The notes under the pieces are model-generated. The model was given only the letters and a program-made list of their open reading frames with translations, was not told the origin of the DNA and did not search any database. A DNA stretch of 41,123 nt, taken from IMG/VR virus record IMGVR_UViG_3300032282_001765, positions 1 through 41,123 of that record; one strand, written 5' to 3'. Below are positions 32,702-40,850 of the stretch, piece after piece. The translations under genes were made by a program, and so were the position numbers. Source of the stretch: a virus. Within the stretch, counting starts at the first letter, position 1; every line of letters starts with the position of its first letter.

Positions 32702-33212
32702 CTTTTCGCCCTGTTAAGAATAATTCTCTTTCGACCCTACGTCTTACCTCTAAATTGGCGGGTTTGTTCCATAAAAGCATGGCGTTTGCGGCGCCTATGT
32801 AGTCATTCTTATTGAGCCTTTTGACCACGGTGGATCGTTTAAAATTATCTGAGCCTATGTTAAAGCACAGACTGTAAAGCGCGTCATATTGGAATTGTGT
32901 TAATCGGGCGTTTACAGACTCCGCAATAGCTGTTTGGCAGACCTCAATATCTTTATTAAATAAAGCAACAATCTCCTTATCAGACAAGACGGCTGTTTTA
33001 AGGTGCTTCTCAGATGGTTTAATAAGGTGACCTATACCAATGGTATAGAGCCCTTTAGCGTCGCGATAGGCAGTATTTCTAAAGCCCTCCAAGCGTTTAA
33101 TGAACACGAGGTGGTGTGGCTTAAAGTTATCAAATGTAAACTCTTGTTCGGTGTTACATACAGATGAGAACAGTAGAGCGAATATGGCGAAACATAGCAT
33201 TAGTTTTTGCAT
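32697..33212 (-). CDS. GH24 lysozyme (endolysin) with N-terminal signal or anchor, 171 aa
   Basis: A GH24 muramidase: RLEGFRNTAYRDAKGLYTIG has the catalytic triad E42, D51 and T57 in correct order, followed by GIGHL, QFQYDALYSLCFNIG and the R-rich end. The first 19 residues (MQKLMLCFAIFALLFSSVC) form a hydrophobic signal or SAR-type anchor. I chose ATG 33212, with AAGGAAAGGACTTACT upstream, over a longer in-frame start that would add polar residues before the hydrophobic segment. It cuts the host cell wall and forms a lysis set with the holins and the M15 peptidase. Confidence 0.93.
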   Translation of the reverse strand: MQKLMLCFAIFALLFSSVCNTEQEFTFDNFKPHHLVFIKRLEGFRNTAYRDAKGLYTIGIGHLIKPSEKHLKTAVLSDKEIVALFNKDIEVCQTAIAESVNARLTQFQYDALYSLCFNIGSDNFKRSTVVKRLNKNDYIGAANAMLLWNKPANLEVRRRVERELFLTGRKV

Positions 33213-33286
33213 AGTAAGTCCTTTCCTTGCGTCATAATACCGCAATTTAAGTTTTAAGTCTAGTAATTAGATTTGGCTTGAGAAGC

Positions 33287-33328
33287 CTAAGATTGGATGA
33301 TGATCCAAGGTTTGAATGAGTATTTCAT
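33287..33328 (-). CDS. Possible 13-aa leader peptide
   Basis: An unusually strong AGGAGG ribosome binding site (with TACTCTT spacing) precedes ATG at 33328 and a 13-codon frame, MKYSFKPWIIIQS. A TTGGAT / ATCCAA hairpin overlaps its end (near 33292-33307) and a second, GGCTT / AAGCC, follows (near 33274-33288). The arrangement looks like a translated leader before the lysozyme gene, but a chance site is possible. Confidence 0.35.
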   Translation of the reverse strand: MKYSFKPWIIIQS

Positions 33329-33339
33329 AAGAGTACCTC

Positions 33340-33780
33340 CTAAGAGAATAGACGTGTTCCGTTTTTGTCTATAGTGAGTTTTTGTAGTCTTGGCTTTTGT
33401 CCTTTGGGGGCAAAGCCAATGTGACACCATCGATCGAACTCGAGGATGACTTGGTCGTACTGAATATTGCTTGCAATGATTTTGCTAACAATATTGCGAG
33501 GAGAGCCGAAAGCTGGACAAATAATATCCGCCGCAAGGCCTTTTGTGTGGGCAGAGGTTGACTTACTGCCCAGAATGCTGTTAACAGCATCACACCGATA
33601 AGCGCTGTTAACATGAATAGGATGACTAAGAAGAGTTCTAACATACTCCAAATTATCGGCTAAATACTTGAGGTTGTCAAGTACTTCGTTACTTTTTGGA
33701 GAGTTGTCGATATTGTTTCTATCGGCTATTTCTGATGCGTAGAGCTCTTCTAATGTGAAGTGCGTTGTGACTTGGGTCAT
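33340..33780 (-). CDS. M15-family peptidase (endolysin or accessory), 146 aa
   Basis: Zinc-ligand motifs SAHTKGLAAD (H78, D85) and WCHIGF (H120) with NSAYRC before them match the M15 peptidase/DD-carboxypeptidase family, which cuts D-Ala cross-links or stem peptides. Length and motif spacing fit M15_3-type phage enzymes. No signal peptide. The start overlaps the end of the holin gene by 4 bp (ATGA-type). It lies with the lysozyme and holin, so it may be a second endolysin or a tail-associated cutting enzyme. Confidence 0.88.
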   Translation of the reverse strand: MTQVTTHFTLEELYASEIADRNNIDNSPKSNEVLDNLKYLADNLEYVRTLLSHPIHVNSAYRCDAVNSILGSKSTSAHTKGLAADIICPAFGSPRNIVSKIIASNIQYDQVILEFDRWCHIGFAPKGQKPRLQKLTIDKNGTRLFS

Positions 33781-34169
33781 TTAATCTTTATTTTTTCAAC
33801 TGTTCTTAGTGTGCCCATACCAAGAAGGCCTAGTAATACAGTTAAAAGAGTATCCATTTGAAATGGCACAAGAACTGGTTGTTTTCCGCAGAACATGAGA
33901 ATGTAGTTGAATAGAGGAAGGATGACAAAGTGAAGTCCAAAGGCAATGCTACAAATCCAGCCAACGCTAGGTCTCCAACCCGATTTGAAAAAACTGTCGG
34001 ATTGAGCTTCAATAGCATTAATCTTAATTTGTTCAATAGCAATTTGAAAGTCTTCGTCATTAATAGCCTTTGCTAATTCTTCTTTAGCCTGTGCTCTGGC
34101 ATTCGTATCTGGTACAACTCTGTCAAGAATCTTTGAGCCAATATCTAGTACTGAATCAATTAATCCCAT
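33777..34169 (-). CDS. Holin-like membrane protein (GTA 3TM type), 130 aa
   Basis: The N-terminal half is helical and charged (ARAQAKEELAKAINDEDFQI, then KINAIEAQSDSFFKSGWRPS). The C-terminal half has two or three membrane helices (GWICSIAFGLHFVILPLFNY and TLLTVLLGLLGMGTLRT). GWRPSVGW and GMGTLRTVEKIK are landmarks of the GTA_holin_3TM family. It would make membrane holes to release the lysozyme. Close packing with the peptidase gene supports a lysis role. Confidence 0.85.
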   Translation of the reverse strand: MGLIDSVLDIGSKILDRVVPDTNARAQAKEELAKAINDEDFQIAIEQIKINAIEAQSDSFFKSGWRPSVGWICSIAFGLHFVILPLFNYILMFCGKQPVLVPFQMDTLLTVLLGLLGMGTLRTVEKIKIK

Positions 34170-34170
34170 T

Positions 34171-34311
34171 TTAGTTTAGGAATGAATTAATAGCTTGAAG
34201 TAATAGAATAGTTTCTTCAAGAACAATTTTTAATACTTTTTTAGCAATGTTTAAAGCCCAAAGTACTGGAGCTTTTACACCATTCCAAACTTTTAATAGT
34301 ATTGCTTTCAT
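34171..34311 (-). CDS. Small amphipathic protein, 46 aa
   Basis: MKAILLKVWNGVKAPVLWAL then NIAKKVLKIVLEETILLLQA is one long hydrophobic, Lys-punctuated helix or two short ones. ATG overlaps the stop of the previous small gene (ATGA). It sits between two holin-like genes and could act as an antiholin, pinholin or unrelated membrane peptide. No family recognised. Confidence 0.5.
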   Translation of the reverse strand: MKAILLKVWNGVKAPVLWALNIAKKVLKIVLEETILLLQAINSFLN

Positions 34312-34505
34312 TTAGTTTTCCTTTTTGAATGAATCCAATTTTGAACTGTCTTTGTTTCATATATACGGATAATAGACCATACAAGTGAAAATAATGCGGC
34401 GAGGGCTGGTAGCACTTGCATAAGTGTGCCTAGTACTGTTGCAATTGACGCCCAATCAATTAAATGTTTGGTGTGCTCTTGCATGTCGTGAAATTTGTCA
34501 ATCAT
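34308..34505 (-). CDS. Holin-like small membrane protein, 65 aa
   Basis: MIDKFHDMQEHTKHLIDWAS then VLGTLMQVLPALAALFSLVW and a basic tail (WIHSKRKTK). Charged N-terminus, one or two membrane helices and a basic C-terminus fit a class II or III holin, and the sequence resembles the short holin-annotated proteins of marine podoviruses that I have seen. It is the first gene after a conserved GCATTAGT element. Two holin-like proteins in one cassette suggests holin plus antiholin. Confidence 0.7.
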   Translation of the reverse strand: MIDKFHDMQEHTKHLIDWASIATVLGTLMQVLPALAALFSLVWSIIRIYETKTVQNWIHSKRKTK

Positions 34506-34539
34506 GTCTTATCCTAAAAAATGTTGCTCTTTACAATCT

Positions 34540-34558
34540 TTACTAATGCAAGAATTAG
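34540..34558 (-). promoter_or_regulatory. Conserved GCATTAGT element, copy 7
   Basis: Reading leftward, CTAATTC (34558-34552) is followed by TTGCATTAGTAAAG, 36 bp before the first holin-like gene and directly at the end of the tail gene. Same orientation as the lysis cassette. Confidence 0.65.
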
Positions 34559-35076
34559 CTTAATTCCGCCCATCTATTTATAATAGTGTTTCCTGTAACC
34601 GTACAAATATATGAAGCGCCTACCGGTACTATAAATGAAAATGCAAAAGGAAGACTACCACCACTAGTAGCAATACTAAAAGTAGAGTTTAAAATAGTTA
34701 CACCCCCAACTGCAATAGTAGCAGTAGGAGAGCCAGAACTAGTAGTATTATAAGAAAACACAATAGATACAAAAATAGGCTTTGTTCCACTATTTGTATA
34801 AGTAGTTCCTGATACTCTTGTTGGTATTGAATACACTTGATTCACACCAACTGCTCCTGCAGAAGATACCCAATTTGTTCCATCAGAAGTTAAAACATTG
34901 CCTGATGTTGCTGGAGCTGGTAATCCGCCAGCCACCCAAGTGGTACCGTTGTATGTTTCTAAAGTATTAAGAGTTGTGTTGTACCCTACTTGTCCTGTTG
35001 CCGCAGGGGATGGTCTTCCCGCAGTTATCCACGATGGAAATGTTTCTCCGTTTGTTCCGTCTAATATAATGCTCAT
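34555..35076 (-). CDS. Tail fibre-like protein, 173 aa
   Basis: The N-terminal part (TNGETFPSWITAGRPSPAAT, then GQVGYNTTLNTLETYNGTTW) is a repeat type typical of phage tail fibre shafts, followed by TSDGTNW and a beta-rich C-terminal domain (VSIVFSYNTTSSGSPTATIA). It probably forms or decorates a tail fibre. It is coupled to the 56-aa gene upstream (ATGA overlap). Confidence 0.75.
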   Translation of the reverse strand: MSIILDGTNGETFPSWITAGRPSPAATGQVGYNTTLNTLETYNGTTWVAGGLPAPATSGNVLTSDGTNWVSSAGAVGVNQVYSIPTRVSGTTYTNSGTKPIFVSIVFSYNTTSSGSPTATIAVGGVTILNSTFSIATSGGSLPFAFSFIVPVGASYICTVTGNTIINRWAELS

Positions 35077-35243
35077 GCTACACTCCCATTATTTTCAAAT
35101 ATAACTTCTTTTGGTGGCCATGAATCTGTTACATCAATCCATGTTTCATCAATTGCTTTTTGCATATAAGGTATTTGAGTAGGATCAGATATATCATATG
35201 CATAAACTTTTCCTTTAGTATTTCTAAAATATTTAAATTCCAT
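35073..35243 (-). CDS. Small tail fibre-associated protein, 56 aa
   Basis: A 56-aa frame (MEFKYFRNTKGKVYAYDISD then QIPYMQKAIDETWIDVTDSW) with the K-x-x-x-N-x-x-G-x-V/Y-A-Y pattern seen in short fibre-assembly or tail-associated proteins. It overlaps the next gene start. It may be a fibre chaperone. The ribosome binding site (AAGGATATATT) is modest. Confidence 0.6.
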   Translation of the reverse strand: MEFKYFRNTKGKVYAYDISDPTQIPYMQKAIDETWIDVTDSWPPKEVIFENNGSVA

Positions 35244-35252
35244 AATATATCC

Positions 35253-35954
35253 TTATTCGTAACTAATATTAATTGAACCAGCATCAAATGTATTTGCGCC
35301 AAGTTGGGTTGTAAGTCTTATCATATCTAAAGTACCACTTAGGGCTTTATATGCAGTTCCAGTCATTGTATTCCAAGGTACTGTTTGTCCTGAGGTGGTC
35401 CATAAAACATTGTTATGATTTTCATACCAAGTATTTGACCCATAGTAATCAATAATCATTTTTCCTGATCTTGCATAGGCAGCATTAGCTACAAATGCAT
35501 TATATTCAAAAGAAAACCCATTGGCTGCACATAGGCTTGAACCATAAGAGTTATTAGACTGCATATTCATGCCACCACCAACATATCCAGTAGTTTCTGG
35601 AACTCCACCAGTACCTAATTGCAAAATAAGAGTATCAGTGCCAGATAATGATACGCCTGTATACATAATAACAATTCTTTTTGCCCATGATGGAATACCA
35701 GTAAAATCAACTGACGTTCCTGATGTTGTAGGTTTAGCTGTACCTGTTGTAATTACGCTAGAAGCCATAGAGCTAACTACAGCTCCAGTAATAGTTGGAC
35801 TAGTAAGTGTTTTATTGGTAAGTGTTTGTGTTGCCGTATCTACAACCGCATTACCGGTTGTCGTTGGCAATGTAATAGTTGTTGATCCCGCTATTGCAGG
35901 GGCCTGAAGTGTGACGCTACCAGAGGTATCGCCTGCTATAACTAATGAACTCAT
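35253..35954 (-). CDS. Tail fibre-like protein, 233 aa
   Basis: Starts MSSLVIAGDTSGSVTLQAPA then DTATQTLTNKTLTSPTITGA, the last a shaft repeat common in fibre proteins. A beta-rich C-terminal domain (LILQLGTGGVPETTGYVGGG, YGSNTWYENHNNVLWTTSGQ) could be a receptor-binding tip. One of at least six consecutive appendage genes, so likely part of a modular fibre system. Confidence 0.75.
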   Translation of the reverse strand: MSSLVIAGDTSGSVTLQAPAIAGSTTITLPTTTGNAVVDTATQTLTNKTLTSPTITGAVVSSMASSVITTGTAKPTTSGTSVDFTGIPSWAKRIVIMYTGVSLSGTDTLILQLGTGGVPETTGYVGGGMNMQSNNSYGSSLCAANGFSFEYNAFVANAAYARSGKMIIDYYGSNTWYENHNNVLWTTSGQTVPWNTMTGTAYKALSGTLDMIRLTTQLGANTFDAGSINISYE

Positions 35955-35968
35955 TTTTTATTTTTCCT

Positions 35969-36655
35969 TTAACTATATTCGTAAATAATAACTATACCAT
36001 CGCCACCAGTAGCAGTACATGTACCAACACCGTTGTTACCACCACCACCACCATATACGCCTGATTGATTTTGACCAGCGCAACCGCCTATAGCACTCCA
36101 TCCACCAGGAACACCTGGAGAACCTGATGAACCACCTCCATTACCAAGAGCGCCTCTAATATTAATATCTCCGCCTGTAGCTACACCTGAGTTTAAATTG
36201 GGAGCACCTACACCAGTTGTACCATAACCACCACCACAAGTAACAATAGAACCAAAAGAACTAGAACCTGCTTGTGTTGCTGTATTAGCAGAAGTTTTAG
36301 CTCCTACAGTAACAGTAACGCCACTAAATGATGATGTAATTTTTTTACGAGCATAAGCACCACCACCACCACTTGGTCCTGCTCCTGTACCATTACCATT
36401 TGTACCACCAGCTCCTGCACCAACAACTTCTACAATAATATACTTAGTGCCTGTAGTAGGTGTGTAAGTAGAAGTACCTGCTGTAGTAAAATACTGAGTA
36501 TTTAATAATGAACTTACTGTACTGCCCAATATTGAAGCCCCTGTACTAGTAACAGATACAACAGTTGAACCATTAGATTGTAATTCTAAAATTCCACTTG
36601 TATCCGCTGTTTGGATAAGCCCTGATACGGTTGATGCATTAATTGTTGTTGCCAT
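35969..36655 (-). CDS. Glycine-rich tail appendage protein, 228 aa
   Basis: The N-terminus is shaft-like (SGLIQTADTSGILELQSNGS). The C-terminal half is a glycine-rich region (GAGAGGTNGNGTGAGPSGGG, YGGGGGNNGVG) ending GGDGIVIIYEYS, a Gly-rich domain pattern found in many phage adhesins. Glycine-rich loops are often variable and receptor-binding. No catalytic motif. Confidence 0.8.
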   Translation of the reverse strand: MATTINASTVSGLIQTADTSGILELQSNGSTVVSVTSTGASILGSTVSSLLNTQYFTTAGTSTYTPTTGTKYIIVEVVGAGAGGTNGNGTGAGPSGGGGAYARKKITSSFSGVTVTVGAKTSANTATQAGSSSFGSIVTCGGGYGTTGVGAPNLNSGVATGGDINIRGALGNGGGSSGSPGVPGGWSAIGGCAGQNQSGVYGGGGGNNGVGTCTATGGDGIVIIYEYS

Positions 36656-36664
36656 TTATGTCTC

Positions 36665-37114
36665 CTATAATATATGGTATTGATTACAAGCTTTTAAATA
36701 TGAGTTTCTAGCATCAATTTCATTAATGAATTGTCCTAAAAATTTAAGTTTTCCTTGAATATAAATGCTTGCATGCCATTTTTTATCTTTTTTATTCCAA
36801 GTATATCCTTTAGCATTTAGTTTACTTCTATTGTGGCAATTTTGTTGTGCGGTAACTAATCGAAGATTTTTTATTGAGTTATTATCTTTATTACCATCTA
36901 TATGATCTATTTGTAAATTAACATCTATGTTTCCATAATGATATACCCAAATTAATCTATGTGCTGGATAACTAATATTTTGCAATTTTATTTGTCGATA
37001 TCCAGATTTATGGATCCCCCCAGCAATTTTATTATTTTTAAATAATTGCTTTCCGTCATATGTAAATATTTTTTTTAAATATTCTTTTGTAAATATTATT
37101 TCTTTTGGTTTCAT
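36665..37114 (-). CDS. HNH/AP2 homing endonuclease, 149 aa
   Basis: HNH motif LQIDHIDGNKDNNSIKNLRL with H/D/N residues, preceded by PAHRLIWVYHYG and followed by an AP2-like segment (GYTWNKKDKKWHASIYIQGK then FLGQFINEIDARNSY). This is a typical free-standing phage homing nuclease. It sits between tail fibre genes, with 1 bp to the next gene, so it was probably inserted without disrupting them. AT content looks higher than its neighbours, consistent with transfer. Confidence 0.92.
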   Translation of the reverse strand: MKPKEIIFTKEYLKKIFTYDGKQLFKNNKIAGGIHKSGYRQIKLQNISYPAHRLIWVYHYGNIDVNLQIDHIDGNKDNNSIKNLRLVTAQQNCHNRSKLNAKGYTWNKKDKKWHASIYIQGKLKFLGQFINEIDARNSYLKACNQYHIL

Positions 37115-37115
37115 T

Positions 37116-37856
37116 TTACAATATAACCCAGCGTGATGTTGCAGGAACTATCACAGTGTATCCTGATGATACTGTGATTGGTCCCACTGACTCGGCACCA
37201 TTACCCGCAGTGATTGTGTAGTTGGATGCTATTGTTCTTGTGTTCTCATAGATCGCACCGCCTGCTACTGAGCCACCAATAGGAGCCCATATGATACCAT
37301 TAAATCCCTCAAATAGGTTGGTTGATGTATTGAACCTAATACGTGCGGGAGTGATGGTTGCTACAGGAACGCTGAAGCCTGATCCTGTACCACCGATCAA
37401 CGCCGCTGATGCGGTAAGCACAGTACCAATAGAAGTAAAGCCGGTGCCTGCTGATGTAATAGTCACTGAGAACACAGCACCGCTTGTTACTACAATCGTG
37501 GCGATTGGGTATGTCGTGGCCGTTGATCCTGACACATATGACATTTGCACGCCCGTGTACGTTCCATTAACGTAGCCTGTACCACCAGTGATTGTGCCTA
37601 AAGTTGTCACACCACCCGTTGATCGTTGTCCTGTTGTACCTGCAGGAATTTGAATAGTGCCCGTAGTATTAAAAATACCAATCGCAGCATTGTGATTAGC
37701 TATTACTTGAACAGCACCAGTATTATCTTTGTAATAAAGATTACCGTCAGTGTAGTTAATTGCCAGCTCACCATTGACTAAGTTACCCGCAATTGGCGCA
37801 GTACCTAGTGTACCAGTGTTATATAATGTTATCGGGGTGTATCCTGATGCTGCCAT
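37116..37856 (-). CDS. Tail fibre-like protein, 246 aa
   Basis: N-terminal MAASGYTPITLYNTGTLGTA, NGELAINYTDGNLYYKDNTG and QVIANHNA form a phage-fibre attachment-domain pattern (GELAINxxDGxLYYKD). A Gly/Thr-rich body follows (GGTGYVNGTYTGVQMSYVSG). The C-terminus (TITAGNGAESVGPITVSSGY) is beta-rich. It is probably a fibre or baseplate-type appendage. HNH gene insertion lies 1 bp after its stop. Confidence 0.75.
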   Translation of the reverse strand: MAASGYTPITLYNTGTLGTAPIAGNLVNGELAINYTDGNLYYKDNTGAVQVIANHNAAIGIFNTTGTIQIPAGTTGQRSTGGVTTLGTITGGTGYVNGTYTGVQMSYVSGSTATTYPIATIVVTSGAVFSVTITSAGTGFTSIGTVLTASAALIGGTGSGFSVPVATITPARIRFNTSTNLFEGFNGIIWAPIGGSVAGGAIYENTRTIASNYTITAGNGAESVGPITVSSGYTVIVPATSRWVIL

Positions 37857-37888
37857 AATATATCCTTTTTGTTAAATTGTATTACTAA

Positions 37889-40831
37889 TTATTTAAGTCG
37901 TTCCATTGTTATTTGTTGTATAACCCAAGATTCTGCAGCTACTGCTGTTGATACTCTTACTTGTAAATCTAGTGTTTGTGCACCTGGCGACACTGTTGTT
38001 GATGCGGGCGTTGCATTATCTATTGCTACTTGTGTATTTGCTGCAACTTTGCTTATTAAAGTGCCTGTAGTCCAAATAGCAGTTGTAGATGTTGCTGCTA
38101 ACTCAAATTCTACTTGCCATTGTGATGTTGCTGTTACTGATACTAATACAGAAGGAGTGATTGCTACTAACTGAGTTGCTCCCCAGAAACATGCTATTTG
38201 AGCTGTTCTAGCTGTAGCTGAAGATTGAGCAACAAATTGACCATAAGCTCTTACTCTCCATACTGATCCTGTAGTTGCTGTTTGAGATGCTAAAGTTAAA
38301 CCTGCTGTAGTAAACGTAGCAGTATTAGTAACTGTCGTATTAGCTGTTAAACCAGTATTTGCCGCTAAAACACCAGCAGTTCCTCTTGATGTTGATGTTA
38401 AACTAGTGAATGATCCTGTACCTGCAGTTGTAGCACCTACGTTCATATTATCTATTGATCCCGTAGTGCCAGAGGACAAGGTTATAGTGCCTGCTCCTGT
38501 AGTGGTATAGGATTGGTTATTTGTAGTTGTATCAATATTAACTGTACTATTAGCACCTAATGTTGTAAATGCGCCGGATGCTCTTGTTGTAGAGCCCACG
38601 CTCATATTATCTATTGATCCCGTAGTGCCGGAAGACAATGATATGACGCCTGCACCTGTAGTGGTATAGGATTGGTTATTTGTAGTTGTTTGAATTGTTA
38701 CAGCACCGTTAGCGCCTAATGTTGTAAATGCTCCTGTTGATCTTGTTGTAGCTCCAACTGAAACACCATTTAACGCACTAGACCAAGTAGGTGTTGCAGC
38801 AGATCCAGCAGATTGTATAAATTGACCCGCTGTACCAAAGTTAGTAGTACCTGTGGTTGCGGGTGAAACGCCTAAGTTAGTATTTAATCCAATAGCGCCT
38901 GATGCATTAATGACATGAGCTGATTGACCTGTTGATCCCCAAGCAAAGTATGTTTTAAATCCATTGCCTGAACCTAGTGTTATATCAGCATCATGACCTG
39001 AGAAATAAATACCATTATTGATAGAGAAGAAGTCAGCAAAAGTGCCCGATGCGGTGTATCCAGATGAGTTCATTCCAAACTCACCATAGTATGTAGTATC
39101 TGTACCTAAGTTGTTTGATATTATATAATTGGTAGAAGCTCCAGCAGTTCCTGATTGATTTTGAATAATCAATTGATTGAAAGAGTTTGCTGTTGTTGTT
39201 CCGAATGAAGCAATTGTATTTGAAGCATTAAAATTTAATACAGGCGTTGTGCTTGTTAATGTATTTCCTGATAGTGTTGTAAAGTCACCTGAAGCTCTTG
39301 TTGTAGCACCTATAGATACTGCATTTAAAGCTGAAACTGTACCACCTAGACTAACTGCTGTTGCTCCAAAGGTAATGGATGAGTTAGTTAATGCTCCATT
39401 AGGAATATTTGTTAATGTGTTTGTTGATCCACTAATTGATTTGTTGGTTAGCGTTTGTGAACCTGATAACGTTGCAACTGTTGAATCAATAGCTACAGTA
39501 ACCGCAGCTGATCCATTAAATGATGTACCAGATAAGCCTGTGCCAATAGTTAATGCATTATTAGTACTTGCCGTTACTGTGGTTGAGCTACCTAAACTTA
39601 CTGAGTTACCATTGATTGTTACAGCACTATTTGTAAGTGAACTGTTACCAATATTAGACAATGTACTTGTAAGTCCGCTGATTGTTTTATTTGTTAAAAT
39701 CTGACTGCCTGTTAAAGTGACTACTGTTGAATCAATGTCAATAGTGACAGCCGCCGATCCATTATAGCTAGTGCCTGATAGGCCTGTGCCAATGGTTAGT
39801 GCGTTAGTGGCTGTTGCTGTTACTGTGGTTGATCCACCTAAAGAAACAGAGTTACCATTAATTGTCAATGCGCTATATGCTAACTGTGCATTTGTTACCG
39901 TGCCACTTAGTGCTATGGTTGGTATTGTGGTTGATGCTGTCATGGCGCTCGTACCATTGCCGTACACGTAGCCTGTGAGTGTTGATGCTCCTGTACCACC
40001 GTTTGCTACAATTAATGTGCCACCTAAAACAAGTGTGCCGTTTGTAGTGACTGGACCACCACTAAAGCTAAGTCCTGTTGTGCCACCGGAAGCATTGATG
40101 CTTGTCACAGTACCTGTACCTGAAACAGTTACCCAGCCTGTATCAAAGTCCGCGCCTGTTAATTTAGTTAAAATTTGACCCGCGGAGCCCCCTACATTAA
40201 TACCAGCGCCACGAGGAATTGTAAAATCAAAGATGGCTGAACTTGATGTGCCTGAGTTAATTACGTTTGCGTTAGTGCCAGGGTTTGATGTTGTTGTGGT
40301 ACCCGCTGAAATTGTTGCCGCGGCTCCTGCAGTGCCTCTTGGTATTGAGAAATTAAACACTGCGGCGGATGATGAACCAACGTTAGTCACTACTGCAGGC
40401 GAACCTGGAGCGATCGTTGATGTTGATCCGACCGCTACTGTTGCAGCAGTTCCTGTAGCGCCCGTGGCGCCTGTAGCTCCCGCTGGGCCTGTAGGTCCGA
40501 GATCACCTTGTGGTCCCTGAGGACCAATGACGTTGCCTGCGTTAACAGTGCCGCCTGTTGAATTAGTGAGAATTAAATCGCCGCTACCGTTGACTGTTGC
40601 TGATACAAATCCTGGGATCGGGCCCACGGATGATGATGTGCCGTCTGTGTAGTAAAACACAAGATTGCTTCCAACAAATGACACACTGGTGATTAATTTA
40701 CCAGGTGATACCGCGTTGGCAACTAATGATATAAGTGCTTGTTTAGTTACGCCATCTTGAACAACTGCCGTAACCTCATTGCCTGTGAGGGTGGTTGCGA
40801 CGGGTAATTGGGTTATTGGTTGATCAGCCAT
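37889..40831 (-). CDS. Long tail fibre with collagen-like segment, 980 aa
   Basis: Starts MADQPITQLPVATTLTGNEV, a fibre N-terminus pattern. A collagen-like stretch (GPQGPQGDLGPTGPAGATGA) lies around residue 105. The body has repeated shaft modules: three with SLGxSTTVTA then ALTIGTGLSGTS and TLTNKSISG, and two with TTTNNQSYTTTGAG then SSGTTGSIDNM. The C-terminal domain (TNTATFTTAGLTLASQTATT, VRAYGQFVAQSSATARTAQI) is probably the receptor-binding tip. It is the largest appendage gene here. It is read leftward, with an AGAGAATATCAA start context. Confidence 0.9.
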   Translation of the reverse strand: MADQPITQLPVATTLTGNEVTAVVQDGVTKQALISLVANAVSPGKLITSVSFVGSNLVFYYTDGTSSSVGPIPGFVSATVNGSGDLILTNSTGGTVNAGNVIGPQGPQGDLGPTGPAGATGATGATGTAATVAVGSTSTIAPGSPAVVTNVGSSSAAVFNFSIPRGTAGAAATISAGTTTTSNPGTNANVINSGTSSSAIFDFTIPRGAGINVGGSAGQILTKLTGADFDTGWVTVSGTGTVTSINASGGTTGLSFSGGPVTTNGTLVLGGTLIVANGGTGASTLTGYVYGNGTSAMTASTTIPTIALSGTVTNAQLAYSALTINGNSVSLGGSTTVTATATNALTIGTGLSGTSYNGSAAVTIDIDSTVVTLTGSQILTNKTISGLTSTLSNIGNSSLTNSAVTINGNSVSLGSSTTVTASTNNALTIGTGLSGTSFNGSAAVTVAIDSTVATLSGSQTLTNKSISGSTNTLTNIPNGALTNSSITFGATAVSLGGTVSALNAVSIGATTRASGDFTTLSGNTLTSTTPVLNFNASNTIASFGTTTANSFNQLIIQNQSGTAGASTNYIISNNLGTDTTYYGEFGMNSSGYTASGTFADFFSINNGIYFSGHDADITLGSGNGFKTYFAWGSTGQSAHVINASGAIGLNTNLGVSPATTGTTNFGTAGQFIQSAGSAATPTWSSALNGVSVGATTRSTGAFTTLGANGAVTIQTTTNNQSYTTTGAGVISLSSGTTGSIDNMSVGSTTRASGAFTTLGANSTVNIDTTTNNQSYTTTGAGTITLSSGTTGSIDNMNVGATTAGTGSFTSLTSTSRGTAGVLAANTGLTANTTVTNTATFTTAGLTLASQTATTGSVWRVRAYGQFVAQSSATARTAQIACFWGATQLVAITPSVLVSVTATSQWQVEFELAATSTTAIWTTGTLISKVAANTQVAIDNATPASTTVSPGAQTLDLQVRVSTAVAAESWVIQQITMERLK

Positions 40832-40850
40832 TTGATATTCTCTTTATAAA

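Noticed and set aside
20925-33204. Extra GCATTAGT copies at about 20918, 21284 and 33197
   Set aside because: They lie inside minus-strand genes in the opposite sense and not before any gene, so they were not counted as regulatory elements.
33213-33245. Longer lysozyme start
   Set aside because: It would put polar residues before a clear signal-type helix. ATG 33212 has a better ribosome binding site.
39177-39704. Long plus-strand frame (175 codons) over the tail fibre
   Set aside because: It is antisense to a repeated Thr/Ser/Gly-rich fibre, which gives Val/Pro-rich open frames by composition. It has no ribosome binding site or domain.
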